64,000 nucleotides of DNA from Allomyces arbusculus (lineage: Eukaryota > Blastocladiomycota > Blastocladiomycetes > Blastocladiales > Blastocladiaceae), in the NCBI GenBank assembly GCA_027604705.1, contig JADHYV010000017.1:62001-126000 (forward strand). Reading direction: 5' to 3'. Within the stretch, counting starts at the first letter, position 1. Each line of letters opens with the position of its first letter. Of the stretch, positions 53,572 through 64,000 are shown one piece after another. The notes beneath the pieces were generated by a model. It made no database searches and had not been told where the DNA came from. It worked only from the letters and a program-made list of their open reading frames with translations. Both the position numbers and the translations under genes were made by a program.

Positions 53572-56500
53572 ATGCCGCCGGCCAAGCGCGCCGCTTCGAC
53601 CGACCAGGCCGGCTCCACGAGCCCAACCGGCGCCGCGCCGCGCCGGTCCTCGCGCCTCCAAGCCAAACGCACCGGCAGTATCGACGCACCCCTTCTTGAG
53701 CAGCTCACACCGACGCCGCGCCGCCGCACCACGCGCGTCAAGTCGACCGACTCGGGGCCCACGTCGCCGACAGCCGCCCGTGAGGCTCGCGGCCGTGGTA
53801 AGCGCAAGGCGACGGGTGCTCTGTCGCCGACCGGTGCTGAGCACAGCGATGACAGTCACGAGCAGCTCACCGAGCACGATGGAGCGCACGAGGACGGGCA
53901 CCATGCCATGGATGTGGTTGATGAGGAGGCGGTGCACAATGATCGCGCTGTGGAGCTGGCAGCTGCCGCGGCCGAGGTGCTTGCCGCCACGACGGCGTCG
54001 TCGACGGCGCCACCGTCTCCGCCACGGACCGTCAGCGTCGACGTGAGATGTTCTAGTAGAGAAGACGACGTTGCAGCTCCTGCTGCGGCACCTGCTCGTG
54101 ACAACGATGGCGATGTGGAGCCGGTCGTCCAGTCGTTCATCCCAGTCGCCGATGCCGGCGATGCCTCAACCGTACACGATGCTCCCTCTACTTCTCGCCC
54201 ATCGATCTCGTTGCCGGCACCCGAGCCCGCGCCTGTACACGTCGACCCTACTCCGGCACTCCCGCCGCTCAACGTCTCGTTCGAACCGACGCTCCCCAAA
54301 GCGCCCGTCGAACCGCTCCTCTCCCTCTTTGCCGCTGCATCAGCACGGAATCCACTCGGTACTGCACGCCCACCCAGCCCGAAGCCATACTTCCCGAAAA
54401 CGGATCTTGTCCCGGTCATTGTCCCACCAGCGCCGCCGCAGTCGCCCAAGCGCGCGGCACCCGCACTCGCACCGGCCACGCCCGCGCCATCCTCTAGTTC
54501 AGCCCCCGCAGCGCAGCTTGCGACCCCCGCGATCGTACCGCGTTGTTTCGACCTGTTTGCGACACCAAGGCCGCCGCGGCAACAGCAGCAACAGCAGACG
54601 GTTACCTCAGATGCACCTGCAACCCCGGCACCCGCTTCCACCCCATCGACATGGTCCTGTTTTGCCGACTGGGGTGGCACGACGCCCCGCCCCGGCGCTC
54701 CTGCTGCGCCATCCACCCCCGCCGCATGGCCCGTCGCGTTCACGGCGACCTCGGAAAGTCCGCTCGGGTCGCCCGCGGGCACGCCGCGCCTGGGCCGTAA
54801 GGCGGTGGCGATCGATGCGACGCCGCGGCCAGCCACAGTGGACGCGACCCCGCGGCCATCGACCGCCATCTCGCACGGCACCGACGCGACGCCGCGCCCT
54901 GCTGCACCGCCATCACGGCCGGCATTGGTCCCGCTCCCCAGCAGTGAGCCGGTGACGAGCACTCCATCCGCAGCGGCAGCGACGGCGGTCGCACGGTCGT
55001 CGCTCTTCTCGTGTGCGCCCGTCTGGGCGATGGCGCCGCCCATGAAGCCTTTAGGTGTGCGGCTCGAGTTTGCGACGGCGCTGAAACGGTCGTTTTCGGC
55101 GGTGGAGGACGAAATGGAGCCATTGCAGGCCGTGGAACCGCCGACGCCCCGGCCGAAAGCCCGGCCAAAAGCGCGGCCAGTGCCGAGCGCACCGCGTGCG
55201 TTCATCGTGCAGGAGGAGAAGAAGGAGGCGCCGGTGGTCGATGAGATGGTGGTGGATACGGCGCGTCAGGACGATGTCGATGAAGTGGAGGTCGCGTCGG
55301 TTGCTAGTGTTGAGGAGCTGGTAAGCGGCGAGAGGAGCAATGTGGACGTGGATGCGGATGCGGATGCCATGGACGTGGACGATGGGCTCGACATTGGCTC
55401 CGCGCCGGTGCCCGCCGTGGAGGTGGTCAATTTCACCGGTTCAAGCGACGACGAAATTGACGACGAGGCCGACGAGCTCGATAGTGGCACCCACCAGGTC
55501 CACAACGGTCACTCGTTGGACGCGGGCAATCACCAGCTGGACGGCGACGACGAGTTGCTCGGCTCGGACGAGGACAGTGGCGCCGAGTCGGATGAGGACA
55601 GCGACCATGAGCACGGATGGCACGACCACCACGCGACGCCGCGGCAACGCGGGTGGGGCTCGGACGCGATGGCGACGCCACGGCCGTTCCCGCGTGCATC
55701 CACCGCCGCACACCCGACGCCGCCGCGCCGATCGCTGTTTTCCGCGGGTGCGCCCATGTCGTGGAGCGACAACGACGCCGTCGATGGCGAGGATATCGAT
55801 GATGATGCTGCGTCTGACGGCAGCGGCCCGATCGTTCTTGACGACTCGAGCGACGAGGAACAGGTGGACGAACTCCTGTCCCCGTCGACCGCGTTTCCAG
55901 CCGCCGACGTGCCCATCAGGCGCGAGCCGGCAGTGTGGGCAGAGGACGATCCCGTCAAGCACGAGTCGCCGACGTGGGACGAGGACGTGGCCATGGACGA
56001 GTACGACGACGATTACGCGTCAGCCGATGAGGAAGACTGGGCCGAGGAGGACGCGCACGATTCTTGGGCCGGGCATGCGGCGCCCGCACAGTCGGCCTGG
56101 ATCCAGCCTTCCCGCCCTGCGGAGGTCGAGGTCGTGACCGTCGACTCGACCGACGACGAAGCAGACGGCGATGATGGCCAGATCAACCTCATTTCCTCGT
56201 CGCCGTCGCTGCCCGCGTCCCCGATCCGGCACAGCGCACCGAGCTCGGCACCGCCCGTTCCACCGACACCTGTCGCTTCGGCGCCCACCTTCGCCGCGAC
56301 TCCCGTGGTCCCATCGACCCCCGCCCCCGTCGCGCGCACGCCGTCGGCCGCGCTCCTCGACACGCCCATGCACGAACCGCCCACCAAGAAAGTCAAGCTG
56401 TTCACAGTCCCGCACGTCGACGCGCTCGCAACTCCGCGGCCGGCGGTGGCCCCGACGGCGGCGGCGAGACATGCTTTCGGGACGGCGTTCACGCCACCGG

Positions 56501-56661
56501 CCGCAGGTCGCGCTGCCGCAACGCAGAATGAAGATGAGCCGGCAGTTTCGGAAGCTGAGGAGGATGCGGACGCGCCAGCGGAACCGGCGGCCGGCGGCGG
56601 GTTCCTCGCCGGGTTCCTCAAGGGGATCTTGTCGGCGTGGCGGCCACCGTCGTTATTCTAA
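53572..56661 (+). CDS. Large acidic disordered protein with SIM-like motifs and ATPRP repeats
   Basis: An intronless frame of 1029 residues with no domain recognised. Seen in order: basic nuclear-type patches (RRSSRLQAKRTGS, RGRGKRK). A Pro/Ala/Ser linker with repeated TPRP units (for example ATPRPATVDATPRP, DATPRPAAP). A highly acidic half with four segments of beta-branched residues followed by acidic or Ser residues: EVVNFTGSSDDE (617 on), IVLDDSSDEE (754-763), EVVTVDSTDDEAD (853 on) and INLISSSPS (871 on). A late basic patch, PPTKKVKLF. An amphipathic hydrophobic C-terminus, FLAGFLKGILSAW (1011-1023). The acidic segments fit the consensus of SUMO-interacting motifs. The last segment could bind a membrane. 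Both are inference. The start at 53572 was chosen because similarity in composition begins there. Confidence 0.75.
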   Translation: MPPAKRAASTDQAGSTSPTGAAPRRSSRLQAKRTGSIDAPLLEQLTPTPRRRTTRVKSTDSGPTSPTAAREARGRGKRKATGALSPTGAEHSDDSHEQLTEHDGAHEDGHHAMDVVDEEAVHNDRAVELAAAAAEVLAATTASSTAPPSPPRTVSVDVRCSSREDDVAAPAAAPARDNDGDVEPVVQSFIPVADAGDASTVHDAPSTSRPSISLPAPEPAPVHVDPTPALPPLNVSFEPTLPKAPVEPLLSLFAAASARNPLGTARPPSPKPYFPKTDLVPVIVPPAPPQSPKRAAPALAPATPAPSSSSAPAAQLATPAIVPRCFDLFATPRPPRQQQQQQTVTSDAPATPAPASTPSTWSCFADWGGTTPRPGAPAAPSTPAAWPVAFTATSESPLGSPAGTPRLGRKAVAIDATPRPATVDATPRPSTAISHGTDATPRPAAPPSRPALVPLPSSEPVTSTPSAAAATAVARSSLFSCAPVWAMAPPMKPLGVRLEFATALKRSFSAVEDEMEPLQAVEPPTPRPKARPKARPVPSAPRAFIVQEEKKEAPVVDEMVVDTARQDDVDEVEVASVASVEELVSGERSNVDVDADADAMDVDDGLDIGSAPVPAVEVVNFTGSSDDEIDDEADELDSGTHQVHNGHSLDAGNHQLDGDDELLGSDEDSGAESDEDSDHEHGWHDHHATPRQRGWGSDAMATPRPFPRASTAAHPTPPRRSLFSAGAPMSWSDNDAVDGEDIDDDAASDGSGPIVLDDSSDEEQVDELLSPSTAFPAADVPIRREPAVWAEDDPVKHESPTWDEDVAMDEYDDDYASADEEDWAEEDAHDSWAGHAAPAQSAWIQPSRPAEVEVVTVDSTDDEADGDDGQINLISSSPSLPASPIRHSAPSSAPPVPPTPVASAPTFAATPVVPSTPAPVARTPSAALLDTPMHEPPTKKVKLFTVPHVDALATPRPAVAPTAAARHAFGTAFTPPAAGRAAATQNEDEPAVSEAEEDADAPAEPAAGGGFLAGFLKGILSAWRPPSLF

Positions 56662-57390
56662 GCAGGTGGAGGATGGTGGGGTTGTACGTTTGGTACTGGG
56701 GCCGAGGCCAGTACGTGCGTAGTGCTGGTCTTCTTGGGTGTGATTTGATTCGAATTTAGCTTGTCTCTCCCCGATGTTCATGTGGAGCCTGCTGCGATGC
56801 GCTTTTCACTTTTGATTTCCACTGTCAGAACGCGCTGGCTCGAGCGCTGAAAGAACCTCCATCCACCACTTGTCGAACGTTGTCCATTTGGAGAGCAGAA
56901 AAATTGTCAAAGCACCGCGGAAAAAGTCGTGCAAAAACGGAGGGAAACACCCAGTGGAAAATAATCACGCAAATCACGGCCCGGATCGCCCAACGAGAGG
57001 GAGAGAAAACGAAAACGCCACCGGTGGCAGCGGGAAAAACAACAGAGAGAGAAGGGAAAGGGAAGATGGTGTCGTGCCGTGCTAAGAGAGGGGTTCCGAA
57101 AACGGCGAGAATCTTGCAACGGGAAAAAAGAGGAGGGGAAGGGACAACGCGAACGAGAATAAAGGACGCGGTGGAAAGGCGGGCCAGGCCAAACAGGAAA
57201 CGGCTTGTAAGGCAACAAAAATCACGGGCTGCAGGAGCAGGAGCGAGTGCGAGAGAGGTTGAAGAAAAGAGAGGGAGGCAGCACTTGAACAGAAAGGCAG
57301 CGCACAACCAAGAACAGGGGCAAGAAAAAAAGGGTGGACCAAATCGGAGGAAAAAATGGTGTCTTCGGGGTTGGAAAACCGAAATCTCGT
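56662..57390. other. Convergent intergenic region, purine-rich
   Basis: 729 nt between two convergent stop codons. From about 56930 to 57370 the plus strand is strongly purine-rich (pyrimidine-rich as transcribed from the Mei2-like gene), probably a long 3' untranslated region. No gene is seen. Confidence 0.55.
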
Positions 57391-60300
57391 TCAGTAACGC
57401 GGCCGGTAATCAGGCACCGCGTCGTACCCGGCTGTTGGTACGGCACTACTACCGGTCGTCGTCGGGATTGCGCCCGGCTGCGTCGTCGTGGCCGCCATCG
57501 TATACTGGTTCATGGGTGGCGGTGGCACAGCGTACTGCTGGCCGCCGCCAAACTTGGACCCGCCATCATACTCGCTGAGTGCGCTGTCGGGCCCGTAGCT
57601 TGAGAGCATCGACCCGGAATAGCTGCCAAGATCATACGTGGACGCCGGGGCGAGCGCGTTGAGCGCGCCGCCGCTCGAGGCGGCATCGCCGCCGGTCGCG
57701 CTGCCGCCCGTCAAGTGGTATGACTGCTGTTGTTGCTGCGACTGCTGCTGTTGTTGCGACGGCGCCGACCCTTGGTACAAGTGCTGCGTGTCGGACGACA
57801 AGTCGCTCGCAGCCGATCCGAGCCGGCTCGACAGCGCCAGTGCCGAGTCCAAACTTAACGGTCCCATTGGGTGCAACGACGTGAGCGGCGGGATTCCGCT
57901 GCCGCCGCCCGAATGGTGGCTGCTGGTCGGCCGCGATTGCGGCTGGTGCTGGTGCTGGTGCGTCGGCGGCGCATAGTACTGCTGTTGCGACGGCTGCTGT
58001 TGCTGCGCGAGCGACGTTGGGGGAATGGAGCCGTATCCGCGCGGTGGTTGGTACTGCTGTTGCTGCTGCTGGTGGTACTGCGGCTGCTGGTTCGACTGGT
58101 ACCCGTGGTACGACGACTCGAGCGGGTCCGACACATTGCCAGCTGGGTCACCAGAACGCAACAGCGACAAGGGCGGCGCCGAATCTAACGCCATGTTGGC
58201 CATGGCCTGCTCGAGGTTGAGCCCGCCGCTCATTGACCCAAGGTCGCTCAACAACGATGTTGGCCGACTCGCGTTGCCTGGCTGCATGTACTGATGCGCC
58301 GACGCCGACTGCTGCTGCTGCGGCGGTGGCCCCATCAGCGCGTGGTGTGGGTGCTGGTGGTGATGCTGGTGCTGGTGATGCTGGTGGTACGACGGCTGGT
58401 GGTGATGCGGCGAGTAATGCTGCCCGCCGAGCACCCCAAGCGCCGCGTTCGACCCCATCCCCAAGTACCCACCGCCACCTCCACCACCTCCACCGCCGGC
58501 GCCATGATGCGACGCGGTATGGTGCCGGTGCGCGCGGTTCGTGGGCGGCGGGAAGACCTCCTCCTCGCCGGCCAGCGGCCCGGACGTGTAAAAAATCTTG
58601 GGCCGGTAACTCGGATGTTCGTCCATGACCGACGAGTTGCGGAACTTGTCGATCAGTGCCTGCTTGCCCTGAATATTGGCGTACGAGAGCATGCACACCT
58701 TGTCCGAGTTGAACCGCGTCCACTTCTTGCCGACGACACGCTGCGCAAACGACACGACCGCGGCGACATTGACCATGTTGCAGAACGCGTACCCGACGTT
58801 GCACTTGTTCTTGAAGTCCATGCGCAAGTACAAAAAGTCGTACTGCCCCCGGTGCGACTCGTTGATGAAGTCAATCAGCATTTGTTGCGAGTACTTGTTC
58901 GGAATGTTGCGGATCATGATGGTCGTGCGCGTGTCCTTGCCAGACAGGATGCGCAAAACGTCAAACTCGTTCTCGCGCGGGATCAAGTCGATTTTCGGTA
59001 GCGCCGAGTTGGACCGCAGGCACGTCGAGTACCCGTGCCCGGTCGTCGTTGCCGCGTGGTGCGGCGCGCTGCCGCGATTAGTACTGTTGCTGCTCGAATT
59101 ATTGCCGAACGGCGATGACATGTAAACCGGGTCGGCCTGGTGCTGCGCCTGGTGGTGACTGCGCGACCCCGGCCGATGCTGCGGTGGCTGCGGGGCAAAT
59201 CCTGGCGCGCCGGCGGCGTACCCCCCGCTATCGCCGAGCCCATACATCGACGACGGACGACTGTTGGACGTGTACGCGGGCGGGCCCGAGGCATCGTACC
59301 CCAAGAGTGCGCCCATCTCCGCCGACGCGGCAGCAGGCGGCGCCATGAGCGCCGCTGCAGACGAATCGAGCAAATCCCCGAGCAATGACGTGTCGGGCGA
59401 CGAATAGAGCGCGCTCATACTCGGCGGCGGCGCCGTGGCCGCCGTCGCAGTGGGCGTACTCGCAGCCGCAGCCGCCGTCGTCGACGCGAGCAGCGCCGCG
59501 ACCGCCGACGCCGTGGCCGACGCGTCGGACGGGCGCCGCGCACCGGCACCGGTGCCCTGATACGACCAATCAGGCGTGCCAGCCATGGGCGCAGGCGATG
59601 CGGTGCGCGCAACAAGGGGCGGCGGTGTGTGCGAGTTTTGCTCGCGCGCAATCGATTGCAGCAGGCTCTGGTCGAGCAGTTGCGACGCGGTGCGGTCGAA
59701 TGTGGTGCCTGTGTCGCCTGTGCGCAGCACGTCGACGCGCGACTTGCCCGTCGTTGGCGCAGGGGCCACGGCAGTTGCGGGTTGTGGAGCAGGGTGCATA
59801 CCTGCGGGTAGCACGCGCTCGGCGTGGATCGACACGTTCTAAGATGACATTCCGCATCAGCATTTGGCGGCAGTCAGGCCAAGTGGTGGACACCAAGTTA
59901 CGTACGTAGACAGAGCGAATCACGCCCGGCAGGCCCTGCTGTGCCGCATCGGCCTTGCGCGCGTCAAAGTAATCGACAACGGCACGCGCCACGTCGACTT
60001 GCACAGACCGCACCTCTCCAAATAGTTGTCCGAGGTTTTTGAGCCCGGCCGCGTCGACATGAGCCGGCAGCTGCGACAGCGCCAGCTCGCTGCTGAGGTC
60101 TTGCTCGGTGAGGCTCACGCCCGTCGACTAGATCGTCACAACCAGACCGATTAGAAAAAACGAGTTCGACAACACTCTCGTGCACAGAGGCAAGCGAACG
60201 TACCTCTTGGAAGTCAGCGGCGGCAATGAACTGCACACGCCATTCGGGCGTCGCCGCACTCGCGAGCGTCCGCAAACGACGCGCGGCCGCCTGTGCCTGG

Positions 60301-61998
60301 CGAATATCAAAGAACCCGAGGAGCACGACACCGTAGGGCGCGAGCATGCGCGAGACGAGATGGTTGATATCACCAAACGACTGCGGGTTCAGGTCCTCTG
60401 CAAGTTAGCCCAGGTCGAAAGAAACAGTAAACGACGCGACATCACGACACACGCACCTTGAACACTTCCAAGTCCTGCGGGGAAATGGCGCGGTCGAGCC
60501 CCGCGACACATAGCCACCGCGTCGTTTCCGGTGCGAGCGGTGCGTCGAGCGCGAGCTGCGGATCGTCCTGGTCGGAACGTGCGGCCGCCTTCACGAGGTC
60601 GGCAACCTGGATCCCTGCCGCGGGCAGCGGCGCGATTTGCCGCTGTTGCTGCTGTTGCTGCTGTTGCTGCTCAGCTTCCGATGACGGCACGGACAGCGTC
60701 GGCAGAAGTGATCCATGGTTACTGCTCAGATCCGGCACCGGCGCGGCAGTCGGTGCCGGCCCCATGAGCGCCGGCGGCGGCGGAAGGGCCGCGGCCTGCT
60801 GATCCGCAAGGAACCCGAGGGGCGTGGCCGGGTCCGAGGTCGAGAGTGCCGTCGCTGGGCCGGCCGACGTGGCCAGTACATTCCAGGGCGACGCGGCATC
60901 CATGGTCGCGAGCATCGTGGCGGGCGACGTGGCGGCCACTCCCGTGGGCAATGGGCCAAAGTCGGAAAAACGGCGCTGCAGTTGCGTCAGCAGCGGGTGC
61001 GCTGGGCCGGTCGGACCAGCAGCAGTGATCGCAAACGGCGGTGCGGGCGGCGGCAGGGCAGCCTGGGCGGGCGGGTCGCCATGGGCAGGGGCCACGGACA
61101 GGCCCGGCTGGATCGTCGTTGTGGGCGCTTGCGGGTGCGCGTACGGCTGCGGCTGCTGGTGCTGCTGCTGGTGCTGGAGCGGGAACTGCGTCAACTGCGT
61201 GGAGGGCGGAGCAGCGAGTGCAGGCGGGCCCGCGAAGCGGCGATCGAGAGCGGCTCCGGGCAGGGCGGACGGGGCGGCAGCAAAGTAGCCGCTGTCGACC
61301 GAGGGCAGCGACGACGGTGGTGGAGGCCGTTGCAGGTGGAGGAGCGGGTTGGTAGTCAGGTGTTGGTGGTGGTGGAGGTGGTGCTGCTGCGTGGGCAGCC
61401 GGCCGAGTGACGACGACGGGTCGCCCAGGCAGTGGCCCACGCTTGACGCTGGCCCCGTGCCGTGCACGCTGCCAGCGACACCCGTGGCATCTGTCCCGCA
61501 CCGCGCGTCTCCCGCCCCGTCATGAGCGCTGCTGCCCGGCGCAAGCACTGTTGGCGGCGCGCCGCGCGGCGACCGGCCCGCGAGCAAGTCGGCCAAGAAC
61601 CCTTCGGCCGCTGGCGATCTAGTGACCGGCATTGCGAGCGAGACGGGCGGCGGGGGCGGGGCCAGAGGAGGTGGCGGCGGCGGAGGAGCGCGTTGCTGGT
61701 GCGCCGATGCCGTGGCCTGCATCGAGGCCGCCGTGGTCGCGGTGAAGAGCGGCACGCGATGCGCGCCAATCTGTTCGGCGGGACCCGTGGCTGGGCGCTT
61801 GATCGCGTCGGCGGCGGCGGCGGCGGCGGCGCGTGTCGGGCTCGGCGACGTCGTCGTCGCGATCAGGGCGCGTAGCGGCGGCGGCTCGTGCCGGGCACTG
61901 CTGGCGCTCGTGGTGTCGAGGGTGCACTGGATGGCGGGCGTGACGGCGAGCGTCGAGGAAGATGGCGGGCGCGGCGCGAGCGGATCAAGCACCATCAC
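57391..61998 (-). CDS. Mei2-like RNA-binding protein with three RRMs
   Basis: Mei2 proteins bind RNA to drive meiosis in fission yeast and development in plants. Exons 61998-60457, about 60395-60204, 60127-59906 and 59838-57391 give about 1467 residues. The first 480 residues are Pro/Ala/Gln/His-rich. RRM1 spans exons 1-2 (TTRWLCVAGLDRAISPQDLE, then MLAPYGVVLLGFFDIRQAQA). RRM2 is in exon 3 (LGQLFGEVRSVQVDV). The diagnostic C-terminal Mei2-type RRM3 has DTRTTIMIRNIPNKYSQQML, then HRGQYDFLYLRMDFKNKCNV then GYAFCNMVNVAAVVSF. A 400-residue Gln/His-rich tail follows. It is about twice the length of S. pombe Mei2 (750) because of low-complexity sequence. The second exon needs a NAGAG acceptor or a GTGTGT donor to stay in phase. 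Confidence 0.88.
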
Positions 61999-62711
61999 AC
62001 GGCCGTCAAGACGTCAGACACGGAGCGCGCGCACGCGTCGGTCGGACGAGTGCGTCGTGATGCAGCCGACGGCAGGAACGGACAGGCGGCAGCACAGAGA
62101 GCCGGAGAAGAAGGGGACCGAGAGAGAGCGGGTACCGGCCCCGTTTTCGCTCGACCTTGACTGCGAGCCCCAGCAATCGCCAAGTCCACTCTGCCCCGCC
62201 TCGTTACGTAGCAGGCGTGTGAACGCGAGCAGGCGCGCAAGCTTCGAACCGCCGCGATGTGCGTGCGGGTGCGTGCTGCGAACAGGAGGCACGGCCGACT
62301 GGCACGAGTCACGAGCTGTGGGCCGAGAGCGCCAGGTTGAGGGAACACGGAACAGGCCGACCGTACAGAACGAACGAACGACCAGGCGCGCGCGTGCTCG
62401 GCACGGGAGAGAGAGGGAGCGGCGGAGGGTGGGGAGGGCGGGATCGGATCGCGGCTGCGTTCGGCGCGAGAGGAGATTTTTCGGACGTGCGGGCGGGCGC
62501 ACGCGCGCGAGACGGGGTCGTGCCAGGGGCAGGGCGGCAGCAGGTGACGGTGCGGGCGCGAGCGGGAGAGAGGGCAGTCGGCGGGCGTCGGGCACCGCGG
62601 CGCAGAGTGGGGCCGCGACCGCACCGAGGCGCGCAGGGTCCGTCCGGGCCACGAGCGAGCGTGCGGCGGCGGCCGGAGAAGCTGGTGGGAACGGCGCTCG
62701 ACGAGCGCGCC
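61999..62711. other. Region upstream of the Mei2-like gene
   Basis: 713 nt of very GC-rich sequence. Long frames on both strands are Arg-rich shadows without motifs. It likely contains the Mei2-like promoter and leader. Confidence 0.5.
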
Positions 62712-63575
62712 ATGGCCGCGACTCGCACGGTCACGTCTCCCATCGCCACCTTGCTGGATCGCCCCGCCCTCGCTCCTTCTCTCTCCACTCCGGTATGACG
62801 ATGACCAACAGCACGCTCCACGGCGCCCCCCGCCGTAGCCGTGAGCGCCGTATTCTTGATTCAACTCGACGGTTGACACGAGCAGCAGCAACCGCAACAG
62901 CGCGACGAGTTCATGGTGTCGAGCCTGCAGCATGACGACGAGGCAACCGGCACGCGCTTGTGTGGCCACCGACGACGGAAGGGTCAACAGGAATTGTGCG
63001 TGCAGGCGACCGTCTCGAACTCGTCGTCGTCGTTGATGCCGTCGGGTTGCAGGCTGTCGATCCGTGTTCGCAGTGGAGCCAACCGCGCGACTGCCAATCG
63101 CCGGGCCAAGGCCGCGGTTCCGTCTTACCGCTGCTGGCTCCAACACGATTCACCCGTGCCGGCACCAGTGCCTCGACTCGTGTTGCCAGTCACCTCCAGT
63201 TCCTGCTCGTACCGGTCGATTCGCGGTCAGGTCGACGGTACGCCACACACCGCGGCGGCACGATCAGAGGATCCAACGTACCGTGTCCTCGTCGCTGTTC
63301 TCGCCCTCGGCCTCGCGGGCTCGTCAGTCCCCTTGCTCGGTGCGATCACGGCGGTCATGGCCGTACTGCTGCTGCGGGAGCGGGGTGCGCGGTACGCTCG
63401 ACGCGACCAGAAAGGGCACAACCACGACCGCGTCGCCATTCCGCTCCTTCTTCGCCCAAAAGGGCGGACCCCGGCGCCACGAACGCCGCCTGCGTGCGGC
63501 TTGGCCGCTGGCTTGCATGGCCGTGTGCCGCTTTTTTGCAGGTCGCTTACCACCACCACCACGACATCGATGTAA
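62712..63575 (+). CDS. Possible membrane protein locus, exon structure unresolved
   Basis: The best-supported part joins a frame near 62943-63226 (VRAGDRLELVVVVDAV, ASHLQFLLVPVDSRS) to one from about 63268 (EDPTYRVLVAVLALGLAGSS then VPLLGAITAVMAVLLLRERG) across a short intron (donor GTCGAC at about 63227, acceptor CAG at 63267). That gives a beta-strand-rich part followed by a hydrophobic hairpin and a basic tail. The pattern GIVRAGDRLELVVVV recalls the last strands of an MSP (VAP-like) domain. The first half could not be placed in a consistent frame: an upstream ATG at 62712 and the fragment TMTNSTLHGAP near 62801 lie in different frames. It may be a real gene with sequence errors, a gene with extra introns, or not a gene. 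Confidence 0.3.
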
Positions 63576-63855
63576 TTTCATTTTTTCATTAATTTGACGG
63601 GACTTTGATTGCTGTCTCAAAAATATCATTCCAGTCACTGCTCTTGTTTACGCTGTTTACGCCAGAGTCGGACGCCCTCTCTTTCGCTGTACATTGGCTG
63701 ACCGCTGCCGCTGGCAGCTGCCGAGTAGCTCGAACTGTTATCGCGTTGGAGACGCAAGGGAACACGACATGATGTGACACCCGACATGGCTCAAATGCAC
63801 ACCCGTGTTTTTTTTTCCACCCCACTTGACTTGCGGCCCTTGGCCCTCTGCGCCT

Positions 63856-63969
63856 CTAAAACGAAAACAATTCGTCGATCGGCTCGCCCTCGCGCACGAG
63901 CGTGCTGGAGATCTCGTAGTTGAGTGGCGGGGTCTTCTTGAGCGACGCAACGTGCACGGTCTCAAACAG
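63856..63969 (-). CDS. C-terminal exon of an unidentified gene (partial)
   Basis: After a plausible acceptor (CACTGTAG at 63977-63970) the minus strand reads LFETVHVASLKKTPPLNYE, then ISSTLVREGEPIDELFSF and a stop at 63856. The composition is protein-like and the length fits a last exon. The rest of the gene lies beyond the window edge. No family was recognised. Confidence 0.55.
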   Translation of the reverse strand: MFETVHVASLKKTPPLNYEISSTLVREGEPIDELFSF

Positions 63970-64000
63970 CTACAGTGCAGATGGCCGCCAGTGAGCGCGT

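Noticed and set aside
61995-63146. Minus-strand 383-residue frame upstream of the Mei2-like gene
   Set aside because: Arg/Ser/Cys-rich translation of a very GC-rich promoter region with no domain.
1-64000. Transposons, LTR elements, tRNA genes and CRISPR arrays
   Set aside because: Looked for by eye on both strands. No reverse transcriptase, transposase, integrase, terminal repeat, cloverleaf or spaced-repeat pattern was found. A tRNAscan or covariance-model run could still find small RNAs.

Overview
The window is nuclear DNA from a fungus: GC-rich and gene-dense, with genes on both strands. Most genes are broken by short GT-AG introns (about 50-110 nt) whose donors are mainly GTRCGY or GTTCGN. 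The mix of fungal genes (Pho80-type cyclin, class I CPD photolyase, Mei2-like protein, Yop1, Sec14, a GATA finger of the fungal/plant C-X2-C-X18-C-X2-C class) with a LRRC9-like protein of the kind linked to cilia points to a zoosporic fungus. Blastocladiomycota such as Allomyces would fit, but that is an inference. No transposon, CRISPR array or viral element was seen. One 10-N assembly gap lies inside the PCNA gene.

Layout. 0-5.8 kb: ADAT3/Tad3 tRNA deaminase subunit (-) and a mid-SUN membrane protein (+). 5.8-13 kb: a 2.1 kb spacer, a Pho80-like cyclin (+) and a LRRC9-like protein (-). 13-21 kb: a HAC1/XBP1-type bZIP (+), mitoribosomal mS38 (+), palmitoyl-protein thioesterase (+) and a PRELI/slowmo protein (+). 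21-29.7 kb: Asterix/WDR83OS (-) divergent from RIC1 (+), uL13 (-) and Nup35/Nup53 (+). 29.8-39.2 kb: mitoribosomal mL44 (-), PIG-C/GPI2 (+), eS21 (-), a strongly diverged eEF1A-like GTPase (+) and a GATA factor (-). 39.7-50.3 kb: a DUF1399/GRDP-like protein (-), PCNA (+), Erv2-like sulfhydryl oxidase (-), Sec14 (-) and photolyase (-). 50.6-64 kb: an unidentified hydrophobic protein (-), Yop1/REEP (+), an acidic SIM-rich protein (+), a three-RRM Mei2-like protein (-), an uncertain membrane-protein locus (+) and the last exon of an unidentified gene (-).

The most notable observation is in the bZIP gene. About 470 nt downstream of the basic region lie two small hairpins, each with a 7-nt loop matching the IRE1 cleavage consensus (CxG|xxGx). 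Cutting both loops would remove 38 nt without GT-AG ends and switch the reading frame from a hydrophobic tail to a 55-residue tail. That is the arrangement of HAC1/XBP1 mRNAs in the unfolded protein response. ER and endomembrane genes are frequent around it (SUN/SLP1-type, Asterix, PIG-C, Erv2, Yop1, RIC1, Sec14), but the genes do not form operons and the order looks like ordinary fungal synteny.

Coordinates of multi-exon genes run from start codon to stop codon. Exon joins were read by eye from splice-site consensus, reading phase and family similarity. Where every exon was placed, the summed exon length is a multiple of three.
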